A stretch of DNA of 7,827 nt from an uncultured Actinomycetes bacterium (lineage in GTDB: Bacteria; Actinomycetota; Actinomycetes; Nanopelagicales; Nanopelagicaceae): assembly GCA_903893085.1 (NCBI GenBank), contig CAITKS010000178.1, positions 1 through 7,827 on the forward strand. The letters are read 5' to 3'. A program made the position numbers and the translations under genes. Shown here piece by piece: positions 1 to 6,425 of the stretch (positions within the stretch are counted from its first letter, which is position 1; every line of letters starts with the position of its first letter). The notes under the pieces were generated by a model that saw only the letters and a program-made list of their open reading frames with translations, did no database searches and had not been told where the DNA came from.

Positions 1-156
1 GATGTCGGCATCTCGCGAACAGCATCAGGGTTAGTCGGTGACGTTGATCCAGGAGTCATGGATGTTGCATCTTTTGTTGCACCGATGCCCGGTGGCGTTG
101 GTCCAATGACGCGCGCCATGTTGTTAACAAATGTGGTTGAAGCATGCGAGAGATAA
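1..156 (+). CDS. folD: FolD, C-terminal end (5' part outside the window)
   Basis: This is the last 51 codons of the bifunctional methylenetetrahydrofolate dehydrogenase / methenyltetrahydrofolate cyclohydrolase, a cytosolic enzyme that interconverts one-carbon folates using NADP. The reading frame is open from base 1 to a TAA at 154-156. The translated tail carries the family hallmarks: an [11 protein letters not shown] stretch at the end of the nucleotide-binding domain and the MPGGVGPMT motif (the usual form is [10 protein letters not shown]), followed by an [10 protein letters not shown] helix typical of the FolD C-terminus. The catalytic lysine region lies upstream and cannot be inspected. 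Its stop overlaps the start of the next gene by 13 bases, which suggests translational coupling. Identification is firm; completeness of the rest is unknown. Confidence 0.93.
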   Translation, partial: DVGISRTASGLVGDVDPGVMDVASFVAPMPGGVGPMTRAMLLTNVVEACER

Positions 157-380
157 ATTCACTTGGTCTGCGACTGGCCTATTTATTAATCGCCGCGGGA
201 TTCTTAGGAGGCGTATTTTCATTTGTTCGCTTGGGTTCGATAGCCATCGCAATTGGTATGGCGATCATCACTCTGGCACATTGGCAGTCGGCAAAAAGTG
301 GAAAAGTTGAGCGCTATTTAGCCCTTTCTATAGCGCTGGCCCTCTTGGCCGTGGCAATCTCACTTCCTCGCGGGTTGTAG
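144..380 (+). CDS. DUF3017-type small integral membrane protein
   Basis: This 78-residue protein is almost wholly hydrophobic, with three predicted membrane segments at about residues 8-25, 29-46 and 57-75. A short basic loop (KSGKVER) lies between the second and third, and the C-terminus ends in PRGL. I assign it to DUF3017 from size, topology and position: in Actinobacteria such a protein commonly sits between folD and mdh, as it does here. Its biochemical role is unknown and I give none. The ATG at 144 lies inside the end of folD (13-base overlap). No strong Shine-Dalgarno sequence precedes it, so it is probably translated by ribosomes finishing folD. No charged residues inside the helices suggest a transporter or enzyme. 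The gene is certainly real in context; family assignment is by recognition only. Confidence 0.8.
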   Translation: MREINSLGLRLAYLLIAAGFLGGVFSFVRLGSIAIAIGMAIITLAHWQSAKSGKVERYLALSIALALLAVAISLPRGL

Positions 381-384
381 AGTT

Positions 385-402
385 TATCTTGACGTCAAGA
401 GA
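385..402. promoter_or_regulatory. Palindromic operator candidate before mdh, with possible -10 box
   Basis: TCTTGACGTCAAGA at 387-400 is a perfect 14-bp palindrome. Adding two bases each side gives an 18-bp near-palindrome with one mismatched pair (386/401). TATCTT at 385-390 fits TANNNT, so it could be a -10 box with transcription starting near 397, in which case the palindrome would overlap both. The mdh ATG is 11 bases downstream and a purine-rich GAAAGAG at 401-407 can serve as ribosome site. No convincing -35 hexamer is seen. A dimeric repressor, for example a MarR-family protein, is an inference. Confidence 0.55.
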
Positions 403-413
403 AAGAGTTTGCC

Positions 414-1364
414 ATGTCTAAGAAAGTTACCGTTGTCGGTGCCGGATTTTATGGATCAACAACAGCGTTACGTTTAGCCGAATACAACATCTTCGACACT
501 GTTGTTCTCACAGATATTCTCGAAGGCAAGCCAGAAGGTTTGGCGCTCGATATGAACCAATCACGTTCTATTGAAGGCTTTGAAACAAAGATTGTTGGCG
601 CAACAACCACTGCCGATGGCGCAGGCTATGAAGCAACTGCAAATTCTGATGTCGTCGTTATTACTGCAGGCCTGCCACGTAAGCCAGGTATGAGCCGCAT
701 GGATCTAATCGGAGTAAATGCCGGAATCGTTCGTGGAGTTGCAGAAAATATTGCAAAGCATTCACCGAACGCCGTAATCATCGTGGTTTCAAATCCACTA
801 GATGAAATGACTGCACTTACGCAGATCGCTACAAACTTTCCCAAGAATCGTGTGATTGGCCAGGCAGGAATGCTTGATACTGCTCGCTTCACAAACTTCG
901 TCGCAGAAAAGTTAGGCGTAAAAGTTTCTTCTGTTAAGACACTGACTCTTGGCTCACACGGTGACACCATGGTGCCGGTTCCAAGTCGCTGCACAGTAGA
1001 TGGCAATCCACTTTCAGATCTGCTTTCTAAGGAAGAAATTAACGACCTGGTCGATCGCACACGAAATGGTGGAGCTGAAGTTGTCGCATTACTTAAGACA
1101 GGATCCGCTTATTACGCACCATCTGCCGCAGCTGCAAGAATGGCTAAAGCAGTTATTGAAGATTCTGGTGCAGTAATGCCCGTGTGTGCATGGGTGGATG
1201 GCGAATACGGAATTTCTGGTGTTTATCTCGGCGTTGAAGCAGAGATTGGACGCTCAGGTGTCAAGAAAGTTGTTGAAACAAAACTTACCGATTCTGAACT
1301 TGCTGGCTTGAAAGAGGCAGCAGAGGCAGTTCGTGCCAAGCAAGCAGATGTACTAACTCTCTAA
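414..1364 (+). CDS. mdh: Malate dehydrogenase, NAD-dependent, LDH-like type
   Basis: Oxidises malate to oxaloacetate in the TCA cycle, in the cytosol. The 316-residue protein has the N-terminal Rossmann loop with glycines G9, G11 and G14 (VVGAGFYGS), and D34 at the end of the second strand, which favours NAD over NADP. The active-site loop RKPGMSR supplies R89 and R95; an arginine at 89 rather than glutamine marks malate and not lactate dehydrogenase. N127 (SNPLD), the D155/R158 pair and catalytic H182 (GSHGD) complete the site. Length fits the ~310-residue LDH-like class seen in Chloroflexi, Chlorobi and Bacillus, not the ~330-residue GAAGQIGY class I expect in Streptomyces at this position. 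The gene lies 33 bases after the DUF3017 gene, behind a palindrome, ends with tandem TAA codons, and is followed 36 bases later by icd. Confidence 0.95.
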   Translation: MSKKVTVVGAGFYGSTTALRLAEYNIFDTVVLTDILEGKPEGLALDMNQSRSIEGFETKIVGATTTADGAGYEATANSDVVVITAGLPRKPGMSRMDLIGVNAGIVRGVAENIAKHSPNAVIIVVSNPLDEMTALTQIATNFPKNRVIGQAGMLDTARFTNFVAEKLGVKVSSVKTLTLGSHGDTMVPVPSRCTVDGNPLSDLLSKEEINDLVDRTRNGGAEVVALLKTGSAYYAPSAAAARMAKAVIEDSGAVMPVCAWVDGEYGISGVYLGVEAEIGRSGVKKVVETKLTDSELAGLKEAAEAVRAKQADVLTL

Positions 1365-1400
1365 TAAGTCTCAAGTAGATAAAAGAAAAAGGAAGCGAAA

Positions 1401-2615
1401 ATGAGCAAAATCAAAGTTACTGGCACTGTTGTTGAACTAGACGGTGATGAGATGACCCGCATCATCTGGCAGTTCATCAAGGATTCGCTGATCCTTCCTT
1501 ACTTAGATGTAAATCTTGAGTACTACGACCTTGGTATGGAACATCGCGATGCAACCGATGATCAAGTAACAATTGATTCTGCACGCGCGATCCAGAAGCA
1601 CGGCGTTGGTATTAAGTGCGCAACGATTACTCCGGATGAAGCTCGCGTTGAAGAATTTGGTCTTAAGAAGATGTGGAAATCACCAAACGGAACAATCCGC
1701 AATATTTTAGGTGGCGTTATCTTCCGCGAACCAATCATTATTTCAAATGTTCCACGTCTGGTTCCACACTGGACCAAACCAATCGTGATCGGTCGTCACG
1801 CATTCGGTGATCAGTACCGTGCAACCGATTTCAAAGTTCCAGGTCCTGGCAAGCTCACAATCTCATTCGTACCCGAAGATGGATCTGCGCCAATTAACAC
1901 TGAAGTCTTTAACTTCGAATCGTCTGGTGTAGCCATGGCTATGTACAACGTAGATGATTCAATTCGTGACTTTGCTCGCGCATCCCTTAACTATGGACTT
2001 CTACGCAAGTTCCCGGTTTATCTTTCAACTAAAAACACAATTCTTAAGGCATACGATGGTCGCTTCAAAGATATCTTTGAAGAGATTTTTCAAGCCGAAT
2101 TCAAAACACAATTTGAAGCTGCAGGTATTTGGTATGAGCATCGTCTAATCGATGACATGGTTGCTATGTCACTTCGCATGGAAGGTGGATATGTCTGGGC
2201 CTGTAAGAACTACGACGGTGATGTGCAATCAGATACCGTCGCACAAGGTTATGGCTCACTCGGTTTGATGACATCTGTACTTAAAACTCCAGATGGAATG
2301 ATCTGCGAATCAGAGGCGGCTCACGGAACTGTTACTCGCCACTATCGCGATCATCAAGCAGGTAAGGCAACTTCGACGAATCCAATCGCTTCAATCTTTG
2401 CTTGGACACAGGGCCTTGCGCACCGTGCCAAGCTTGATGACAACGCCGAATTGGCTAAGTTCTGCGCAACTCTTGAGCGCGTATGTATTGAAACTGTCGA
2501 ATCAGGCAAGATGACAAAGGATCTAGCGCTTCTGATTTCTAACACCGCTCCTTGGCAAAATACACAAGAGTTCCTCAATTCAATTGATGAAAACTTGAAA
2601 GTGGCAATGGCTTAA
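1401..2615 (+). CDS. icd: Isocitrate dehydrogenase, NADP-dependent, homodimeric eukaryote-like type
   Basis: Oxidatively decarboxylates isocitrate to 2-oxoglutarate with NADP in the cytosol. The 404-residue protein aligns by eye almost end to end with human IDH1/IDH2. Substrate residues are visible: S94 and N96 in KSPNGT, R100, R109, R132 in [12 protein letters not shown]139, and K211 in LSTKNTI. Metal ligands are D251 (LIDDMV) and D274/D278 (YDGDVQSD). The [10 protein letters not shown] segment gives R313 and H314, equivalent to the pair that contacts the 2'-phosphate, which indicates NADP preference. This is not the ~740-residue monomeric enzyme used by several actinobacteria. A good ribosome site (AAGGAAG, around 1389-1395) precedes the ATG. 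It is co-directional with mdh, and the next gene starts two bases after its stop, so all three are probably cotranscribed. Confidence 0.96.
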   Translation: MSKIKVTGTVVELDGDEMTRIIWQFIKDSLILPYLDVNLEYYDLGMEHRDATDDQVTIDSARAIQKHGVGIKCATITPDEARVEEFGLKKMWKSPNGTIRNILGGVIFREPIIISNVPRLVPHWTKPIVIGRHAFGDQYRATDFKVPGPGKLTISFVPEDGSAPINTEVFNFESSGVAMAMYNVDDSIRDFARASLNYGLLRKFPVYLSTKNTILKAYDGRFKDIFEEIFQAEFKTQFEAAGIWYEHRLIDDMVAMSLRMEGGYVWACKNYDGDVQSDTVAQGYGSLGLMTSVLKTPDGMICESEAAHGTVTRHYRDHQAGKATSTNPIASIFAWTQGLAHRAKLDDNAELAKFCATLERVCIETVESGKMTKDLALLISNTAPWQNTQEFLNSIDENLKVAMA

Positions 2616-2617
2616 TT

Positions 2618-3325
2618 ATGGAAAATAACCAACGTGGTGCGCTGGCACTAGTTGGTTCTGGAGAATATTTGCCAAAGGCGCAGGCGCTCGAAACAGAGCT
2701 CCTGCGCTTAGGTATTTCTCGCGGTAAGACAAATACCTATATTCAGATTCCGACTGCTGCCGGAAAAGAAGGCGATGATCGCTTAGATTTCTGGCGAGAT
2801 CGTGGAGCTGATCAAGGCGCACGCATCGGTTGCGCAGTTAAATACCTGCCGGTCTTAACTCGTGAAGATGCCTTTAATGCGCAATGGATTGAAGAGCTAA
2901 AAAACGCTGGGCTAATTTATTTTTCAGGGGGAGATCCTGTTCACTTAGCGGAAGTTTTTACAGAGACTCCGATGTGGGATGCCATTGTGCAATCTTGGCG
3001 CGAAGGTGCATCACTTGCGGGATGTTCTGCCGGGGCGATGGCTTTCTGCGGAAAGATAATTGGAATACGCAGATCTCATATAAGCCCAGGGCTAAACCTT
3101 CTGCCACACGTTGAAGTGATTCCACATTACGACAAATTCTTAGGTTGGCTTCCAGATCGAGTAGCCGCAGCAGTTGTGCGAAAAGATGCCGATACTGCAT
3201 TACTGGGAATCGATGAAAACACCGCCTTGGTGTTAACAGATAAGTGGCGCAAATATGGCTCAGGATCAGCACATGTATTGCGTGGCGAATTTGAGTTAAG
3301 TGATGAGCTATTTCCCAATAACTAG
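2618..3325 (+). CDS. Peptidase S51 family protein (cyanophycinase / dipeptidase E-like)
   Basis: A 235-residue protein with the class I glutamine-amidotransferase-like fold of family S51. The opening [10 protein letters not shown] is typical of the family. YFSGGDP (101-107) forms the conserved glycine-rich turn, and GCSAGA (135-140) is the nucleophile elbow with S137 as catalytic serine. VIPHYD places H170 as the likely catalytic histidine. S51 members include dipeptidase E (Asp-X dipeptides) and cyanophycinase (cyanophycin, Asp-Arg polymer); the sequence alone does not decide the substrate. There is no signal peptide, so it acts in the cytosol. The ATG lies two bases after the icd stop without a clear Shine-Dalgarno sequence, pointing to coupling with icd. 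The link with TCA enzymes could be aspartate/arginine nitrogen recycling, but that is speculation. Confidence 0.8.
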   Translation: MENNQRGALALVGSGEYLPKAQALETELLRLGISRGKTNTYIQIPTAAGKEGDDRLDFWRDRGADQGARIGCAVKYLPVLTREDAFNAQWIEELKNAGLIYFSGGDPVHLAEVFTETPMWDAIVQSWREGASLAGCSAGAMAFCGKIIGIRRSHISPGLNLLPHVEVIPHYDKFLGWLPDRVAAAVVRKDADTALLGIDENTALVLTDKWRKYGSGSAHVLRGEFELSDELFPNN

Positions 3326-3333
3326 CGCTGAGG

Positions 3334-3339
3334 TACTAT
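3334..3339 (+). promoter_or_regulatory. Candidate -10 box of araA (possibly leaderless transcript)
   Basis: TACTAT fits the TANNNT -10 pattern and lies exactly six bases before the araA ATG at 3346, so transcription would begin at or next to the A of the start codon. Such spacing is typical of leaderless actinobacterial genes. The -35 region (TTTCCC, 3311-3316, 17-base spacing) is weak. A competing reading is that GAGGT at 3330-3334, eleven bases upstream, is the ribosome site of an mRNA running through from the peptidase gene. Confidence 0.4.
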
Positions 3340-3345
3340 TCCCAA

Positions 3346-4857
3346 ATGAAATCACTTAGCGAAAAAGGTTTAGAGATTTGGTTTCTAACAGGAAGCCAGC
3401 CACTTTATGGCGAAGATATTTTGGCGCAGGTTGCAGATCAGTCTAAGCAAGTCGTAGCAACGCTTAACGCTGCGAGTGATTTGCCGATTAAAGCTACCTG
3501 GAAACCAGTTTTAACTACGCCTGAAGATATTAAGGCGCTCTGCCTTGAAGCATCGGCGAATCCCAATTGCATCGGTGTCATCACTTGGATGCATACATTT
3601 TCTCCAGCGAAGATGTGGATCGGCGGGTTAAATGCCCTTCAGGTTCCGATCTTGCATTTAAATACTCAAGCAAATTCTGAACTTCCATGGGAGACCATTG
3701 ATATGGATTTCATGAATTTAAATCAAGCAGCACATGGCGATCGCGAACATGGACATGTTCAAGCGCGCCTGCACTTGCCACGTAAAGTTGTTGCGGGACA
3801 TGTATCGGATAAGAAAGTTTCAACACGTATTGCGCATTGGATGCGCGCAGCTATTGGTTGGCATACAGCGCAGAATTTAAAGTTGGCTCGTTTCGGTGAC
3901 AATATGCGTTATGTCGCAGTTACAGATGGCGATAAGACAAGTGCTCAAATCACGCTAGGTATGTCAATTGAGGCCTACGGAGTTAACGCACTTGTCGATG
4001 CAGTTGCCGCGGTTGATCCGGCTGCGATTGATAAATTGGTGGCCGAATACGAGAAGATCTTTGACGTATCTGCCGAACTTAAAAAAGGTGGAGCCCGCCA
4101 TGATTCGCTGCGCTATCAAGCATCACTTGAAATCGCACTCGAGAATTTCTTAACTGCCGGAAACTTCACCGCTTTTACAACTAACTTTGAAGACTTGGGT
4201 GCGCTAAAGCAACTTCCAGGACTTGCTGTTCAGCGCATGATGTCTAAAGGTTATGGTTTTGGCGGAGAAGGCGATTGGAAAACATCCGCACTTCTTCGCA
4301 TTATTAAGAGCATGACCGAAGGTCTGCCAGGTGGAACTTCCTTTATGGAGGATTACACCTATCACTTCGGTCCAGGTGAGCCGAAAGTTCTCGGCGCGCA
4401 CATGCTCGAAGTTTGTCCGACAATTACAAGCCAAAAACCAAAGTGTGAAATACATCCACTTGGCATCGGCGGCAAAGATGATCCAGTGCGTCTAGTTTTC
4501 AACGCAACACCTGCACAAGGTCGCGTCGTTGGGTTAATGGATTTGGGGGATCGCTTCCGAATTGTTTCTAATGACATAGAAGTAGTTAAGCCAGATAAAG
4601 ATCTAAAGAAGTTGCCAGTTGCCTGCGCGGTCTGGAAGCCAGCGCCATCACTTGCCACATCGGCTGAATCTTGGATCTATGCCGGGGGCTCTCACCACAC
4701 CGTCTTGAGCACCGCCCTGGATATCGAGGCCCTTAATGACTTTGCCAATATCGCCCAGGTCGAGCACTTGCGTATTTCAGCCTCGACCACCAGCGATGAA
4801 TTCCACAAGGAAATCAAGTGGAATGGCGCCTATTACAAGCTCTCCTCGCTGACCTAG
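3346..4857 (+). CDS. araA: L-arabinose isomerase
   Basis: Interconverts L-arabinose and L-ribulose, the first step of bacterial arabinose use, in the cytosol with Mn2+. The 503 residues match the usual ~500 of AraA. The N-terminal [13 protein letters not shown] and the [12 protein letters not shown] segment (81-92) are family signatures. The metal and catalytic residues are in order: E308 (GFGGEGDW), E335 (SFMEDYTYH), H352 ([10 protein letters not shown]) and the H450/H451 pair (GGSHHTV). No frameshift is seen. No araB or araD is visible in the window, so the rest of the pathway must lie elsewhere. It starts 20 bases after the peptidase stop behind a possible own promoter. The last 58 codons (4681-4857) have much higher third-position GC than the 5' part, although the protein motifs stay normal. 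A sugar transporter follows in the same direction. Confidence 0.96.
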   Translation: MKSLSEKGLEIWFLTGSQPLYGEDILAQVADQSKQVVATLNAASDLPIKATWKPVLTTPEDIKALCLEASANPNCIGVITWMHTFSPAKMWIGGLNALQVPILHLNTQANSELPWETIDMDFMNLNQAAHGDREHGHVQARLHLPRKVVAGHVSDKKVSTRIAHWMRAAIGWHTAQNLKLARFGDNMRYVAVTDGDKTSAQITLGMSIEAYGVNALVDAVAAVDPAAIDKLVAEYEKIFDVSAELKKGGARHDSLRYQASLEIALENFLTAGNFTAFTTNFEDLGALKQLPGLAVQRMMSKGYGFGGEGDWKTSALLRIIKSMTEGLPGGTSFMEDYTYHFGPGEPKVLGAHMLEVCPTITSQKPKCEIHPLGIGGKDDPVRLVFNATPAQGRVVGLMDLGDRFRIVSNDIEVVKPDKDLKKLPVACAVWKPAPSLATSAESWIYAGGSHHTVLSTALDIEALNDFANIAQVEHLRISASTTSDEFHKEIKWNGAYYKLSSLT

Positions 4858-4896
4858 CCCCACCCGCTAGCCCGTCGCGCTTTGTAACCCAATCGT

Positions 4897-4915
4897 TATG
4901 GGCGAAAGGCCCATA
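4897..4915 (+). terminator. Hairpin after araA, candidate terminator without U-tract
   Basis: TATGGGC (4897-4903) and GCCCATA (4909-4915) form a perfect 7-bp stem with a GAAAG loop, 40 bases past the araA stop. No T-run follows, so it is not a canonical intrinsic terminator; actinobacterial hairpins often lack the tail. The same TGGGCG (4899-4904) can pair with CGCCCA at 4934-4939, so the hairpin may be part of a larger switchable fold. Confidence 0.4.
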
Positions 4916-4919
4916 TGAG

Positions 4920-4948
4920 TTGACTGGGTATGCCGCCCAAAGAAGGAT
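4920..4948 (+). promoter_or_regulatory. Candidate promoter of the sugar transporter
   Basis: TTGACT at 4920-4925 is a good -35 hexamer. With 17-base spacing, AAGGAT at 4943-4948 is a fair actinobacterial -10 (compare TAGGAT). This predicts transcription from about 4955 and a 5' untranslated region of ~80 bases before the binding-protein ATG at 5036. GGATAC at 4945-4950 is an alternative -10 with 19-base spacing. It fits the need for a separate promoter between araA and the heavily codon-biased binding-protein gene. Confidence 0.45.
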
Positions 4949-4962
4949 ACCTACATGTAAAC

Positions 4963-4985
4963 CCCTGGTCCCCAAAAATCCAGGG
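4963..4985 (+). other. Leader hairpin in the binding-protein 5' region
   Basis: CCCTGG (4963-4968) and CCAGGG (4980-4985) pair perfectly over six bases around an 11-base loop that contains four C and five A. It lies inside the predicted 5' untranslated region of the transporter. No T-run follows, so I do not call it a terminator. It could stabilise the message or take part in regulation; the function is unknown. Confidence 0.35.
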
Positions 4986-4995
4986 CAATACATAA

Positions 4996-5017
4996 CTCGA
5001 AGTTCGAGATCCCTCGA
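4996..5017. promoter_or_regulatory. Palindromic operator candidate upstream of the sugar-binding protein
   Basis: CTCGAA and TTCGAG flank a single G (4996-5008), a 13-bp palindrome with an odd centre. A third CTCGA half-site follows at 5013-5017, making a second inverted repeat with TCGAG (5004-5008) across ATCC. The site sits 19 bases before the start codon, just ahead of the ribosome site. Binding by a sugar-responsive repressor is possible. It does not clearly match the classical LacI-type TGNNANCGNTNNCA pattern, and it could equally act as an RNA hairpin. Confidence 0.4.
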
Positions 5018-5035
5018 CGTTAAGAAAGGTAATAC

Positions 5036-6298
5036 ATGTTTAATAAGTCAAAAGTTGCTGCCGTATTTGCAGCACTAGCACTTGTTGTAACGACAGCTCC
5101 AGCGTCGTCAGCAGCAGATAATGATATGGAAATCTTCACATGGTGGGCATCAGGCGGCGAAGCTGCTGGTCTTGAAGGAATGACCACTGAGTTCACACGC
5201 GCAAACCCAAAGCTCAAGTTCGTAAACGCAACAGTTGCAGGTGCAGCTGGCGTTAACGCAAAGGGTGTTCTTGTTTCACGCATGAAGGCTGGCAATCCAC
5301 CTGACACATTCCAGGCACATGCTGGCGCAGAACTTTCATCATATGTAAAGGCAAAGCAGATCGAAGATCTAACTTCACTGTACAAGTCAGAAGGTTGGGA
5401 CAAGAGCTTCCCTAAGGATCTCATCAAGACACTTACAACTGGTGGAAAGATTTACTCAGTGCCAGTAAATATTCACCGTGCAAACGTTCTATGGTGGAAC
5501 CCAGCAGCTGCAAAGAAGGCTGGAATCACTAAGGCTCCAGAATCACTTGATGCGATGCTAGTTGATCTAGCTAAGTTCAAGAAGGCTGGAATTGATGGAA
5601 TGGCTCTTGCCGGTAACGGTGACTGGGCTATTGCTCACTTGTTCGATTACGTACTACTTGCTTCAATGGGACCAGATAAGTTCAATGGCCTTTGGAGCGG
5701 TAAGACACTTTGGAACTCAAAGGATGTAGTAAAAGCAATTGGTTACTTCTCAAAGATCCTTGCTTACGGTAACTCAAGCAAGTCACTTGACTGGCCAGAT
5801 GCTGGAAAGCTAATCACAACTGGTAAAGCAGGATTCTTTATCATGGGTGACTGGGCTTCATCACAGTGGCAATCAGAAGGCCTAAAGCTAGGTACTGATT
5901 ACGCATGGGCACCAGGTCCAGGAACTGATGGCGTTTACCAATGGCTATCAGATTCATTCACATTGCCTGTTGGCGCACCAAACCGCGCTGCTGGTATTGC
6001 ATGGTTGAAGGTCTGCGGATCATTGGCTGGACAAGATGCGTTTAACCCTAAGAAGGGTTCAATTGCAGCTCGTACAGATTCAAATCCAGCGCTATACGAC
6101 TCATACCTACAGGCTGCAATGAAGTCATGGAAGGTTGACCGCCTAGTCGGTTCAACAGTTCACGGCGTTAACTGGGGCAACGCGGGAATGGCTGCTTACA
6201 ACTCAGCAGTTGGCCGCTTCTACACAGGTGGAGCTAAGGATTCTAAGGGATTCGTTGCTGCTCTAACTGCTGCTTCAAAGGCAAACCGCAACGGTTAA
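5036..6298 (+). CDS. Sugar ABC transporter substrate-binding protein (family 1, glucose/mannose-like)
   Basis: Extracytoplasmic receptor that delivers sugar to the membrane permeases encoded downstream. The 420-residue protein has a Sec signal (K4, K6, hydrophobic core about 7-20, then APASSAA, likely cut near residues 26-28). There is no lipobox: the sole cysteine is C327. The mature start FTWWASGGEAAGL (34-46) and ITTGKAGFFIMGDWA (260-274) resemble the GtsA / Thermus glucose-galactose-binding branch of family 1. The tryptophan- and aspartate-rich segments (W36, W37, W226, D272, W273, W304) suggest sugar stacking. A good ribosome site (AAAGG, 5025-5029, six bases from ATG) supports the start. 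Lysine is coded AAG in 33 of 36 cases, a sign of high expression. The substrate is unproven: glucose/mannose by family, a pentose by the araA neighbour. Confidence 0.9.
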   Translation: MFNKSKVAAVFAALALVVTTAPASSAADNDMEIFTWWASGGEAAGLEGMTTEFTRANPKLKFVNATVAGAAGVNAKGVLVSRMKAGNPPDTFQAHAGAELSSYVKAKQIEDLTSLYKSEGWDKSFPKDLIKTLTTGGKIYSVPVNIHRANVLWWNPAAAKKAGITKAPESLDAMLVDLAKFKKAGIDGMALAGNGDWAIAHLFDYVLLASMGPDKFNGLWSGKTLWNSKDVVKAIGYFSKILAYGNSSKSLDWPDAGKLITTGKAGFFIMGDWASSQWQSEGLKLGTDYAWAPGPGTDGVYQWLSDSFTLPVGAPNRAAGIAWLKVCGSLAGQDAFNPKKGSIAARTDSNPALYDSYLQAAMKSWKVDRLVGSTVHGVNWGNAGMAAYNSAVGRFYTGGAKDSKGFVAALTAASKANRNG

Positions 6299-6330
6299 TT
6301 TATTAACTGTTAGGTAGCAAAAAGTAAGTC

Positions 6331-6390
6331 AGATCTGAGTTCTGGCGGAACCGAATGGTTCCGCCAGAACTCAATCTTTTTAATATTTTT
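6331..6390 (+). terminator. Strong intrinsic terminator between binding protein and permease genes
   Basis: TGAGTTCTGGCGGAACC (6336-6352) pairs perfectly over 17 bp with its complement at 6357-6373 around a GAAT loop. Past a single bulged C at 6335, AGAT (6331-6334) pairs with ATCT (6374-6377), giving 21 pairs. T-rich sequence follows (TTTTT at 6377-6381 and again at 6386-6390). It lies 37 bases after the binding-protein stop and 53 bases before the permease start. Partial read-through, or stabilisation of the upstream message, would give excess binding protein over permease. Confidence 0.85.
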
Positions 6391-6425
6391 AATCCCATGA
6401 AAGATATTTTGAAAGGCGTTAATAC

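Noticed and set aside
626..1060. Antisense open frame of 144 codons inside mdh
   Set aside because: It lies wholly opposite a clear enzyme gene with intact motifs, has no recognisable domain, and is explained by codon bias of the sense strand.
3324..3329. AGCGCT palindrome at the peptidase stop as an araA operator
   Set aside because: It is only six bases, overlaps a stop codon and could arise by chance; no second copy in a meaningful place was seen.
4963..4985. CCCTGG/CCAGGG hairpin as an intrinsic terminator
   Set aside because: No T-run follows the stem and it would sit inside the leader of the gene it should serve, so it is listed only as a leader hairpin.
4818..5078. 86-codon + strand open frame across the araA end and the transporter leader
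   Set aside because: It overlaps the araA 3' end and the binding-protein start in another frame, crosses the hairpins, has no ribosome site and resembles no family.
5020..5427. Antisense open frame of 135 codons over the binding-protein 5' end
   Set aside because: It is a shadow of the strongly codon-biased sense gene, with no domain or ribosome site.
3346..6298. Calling the transporter a dedicated L-arabinose importer
   Set aside because: Proximity to araA is suggestive, but a separate promoter is likely and the binding-protein and permease motifs look more like the glucose/mannose branch.
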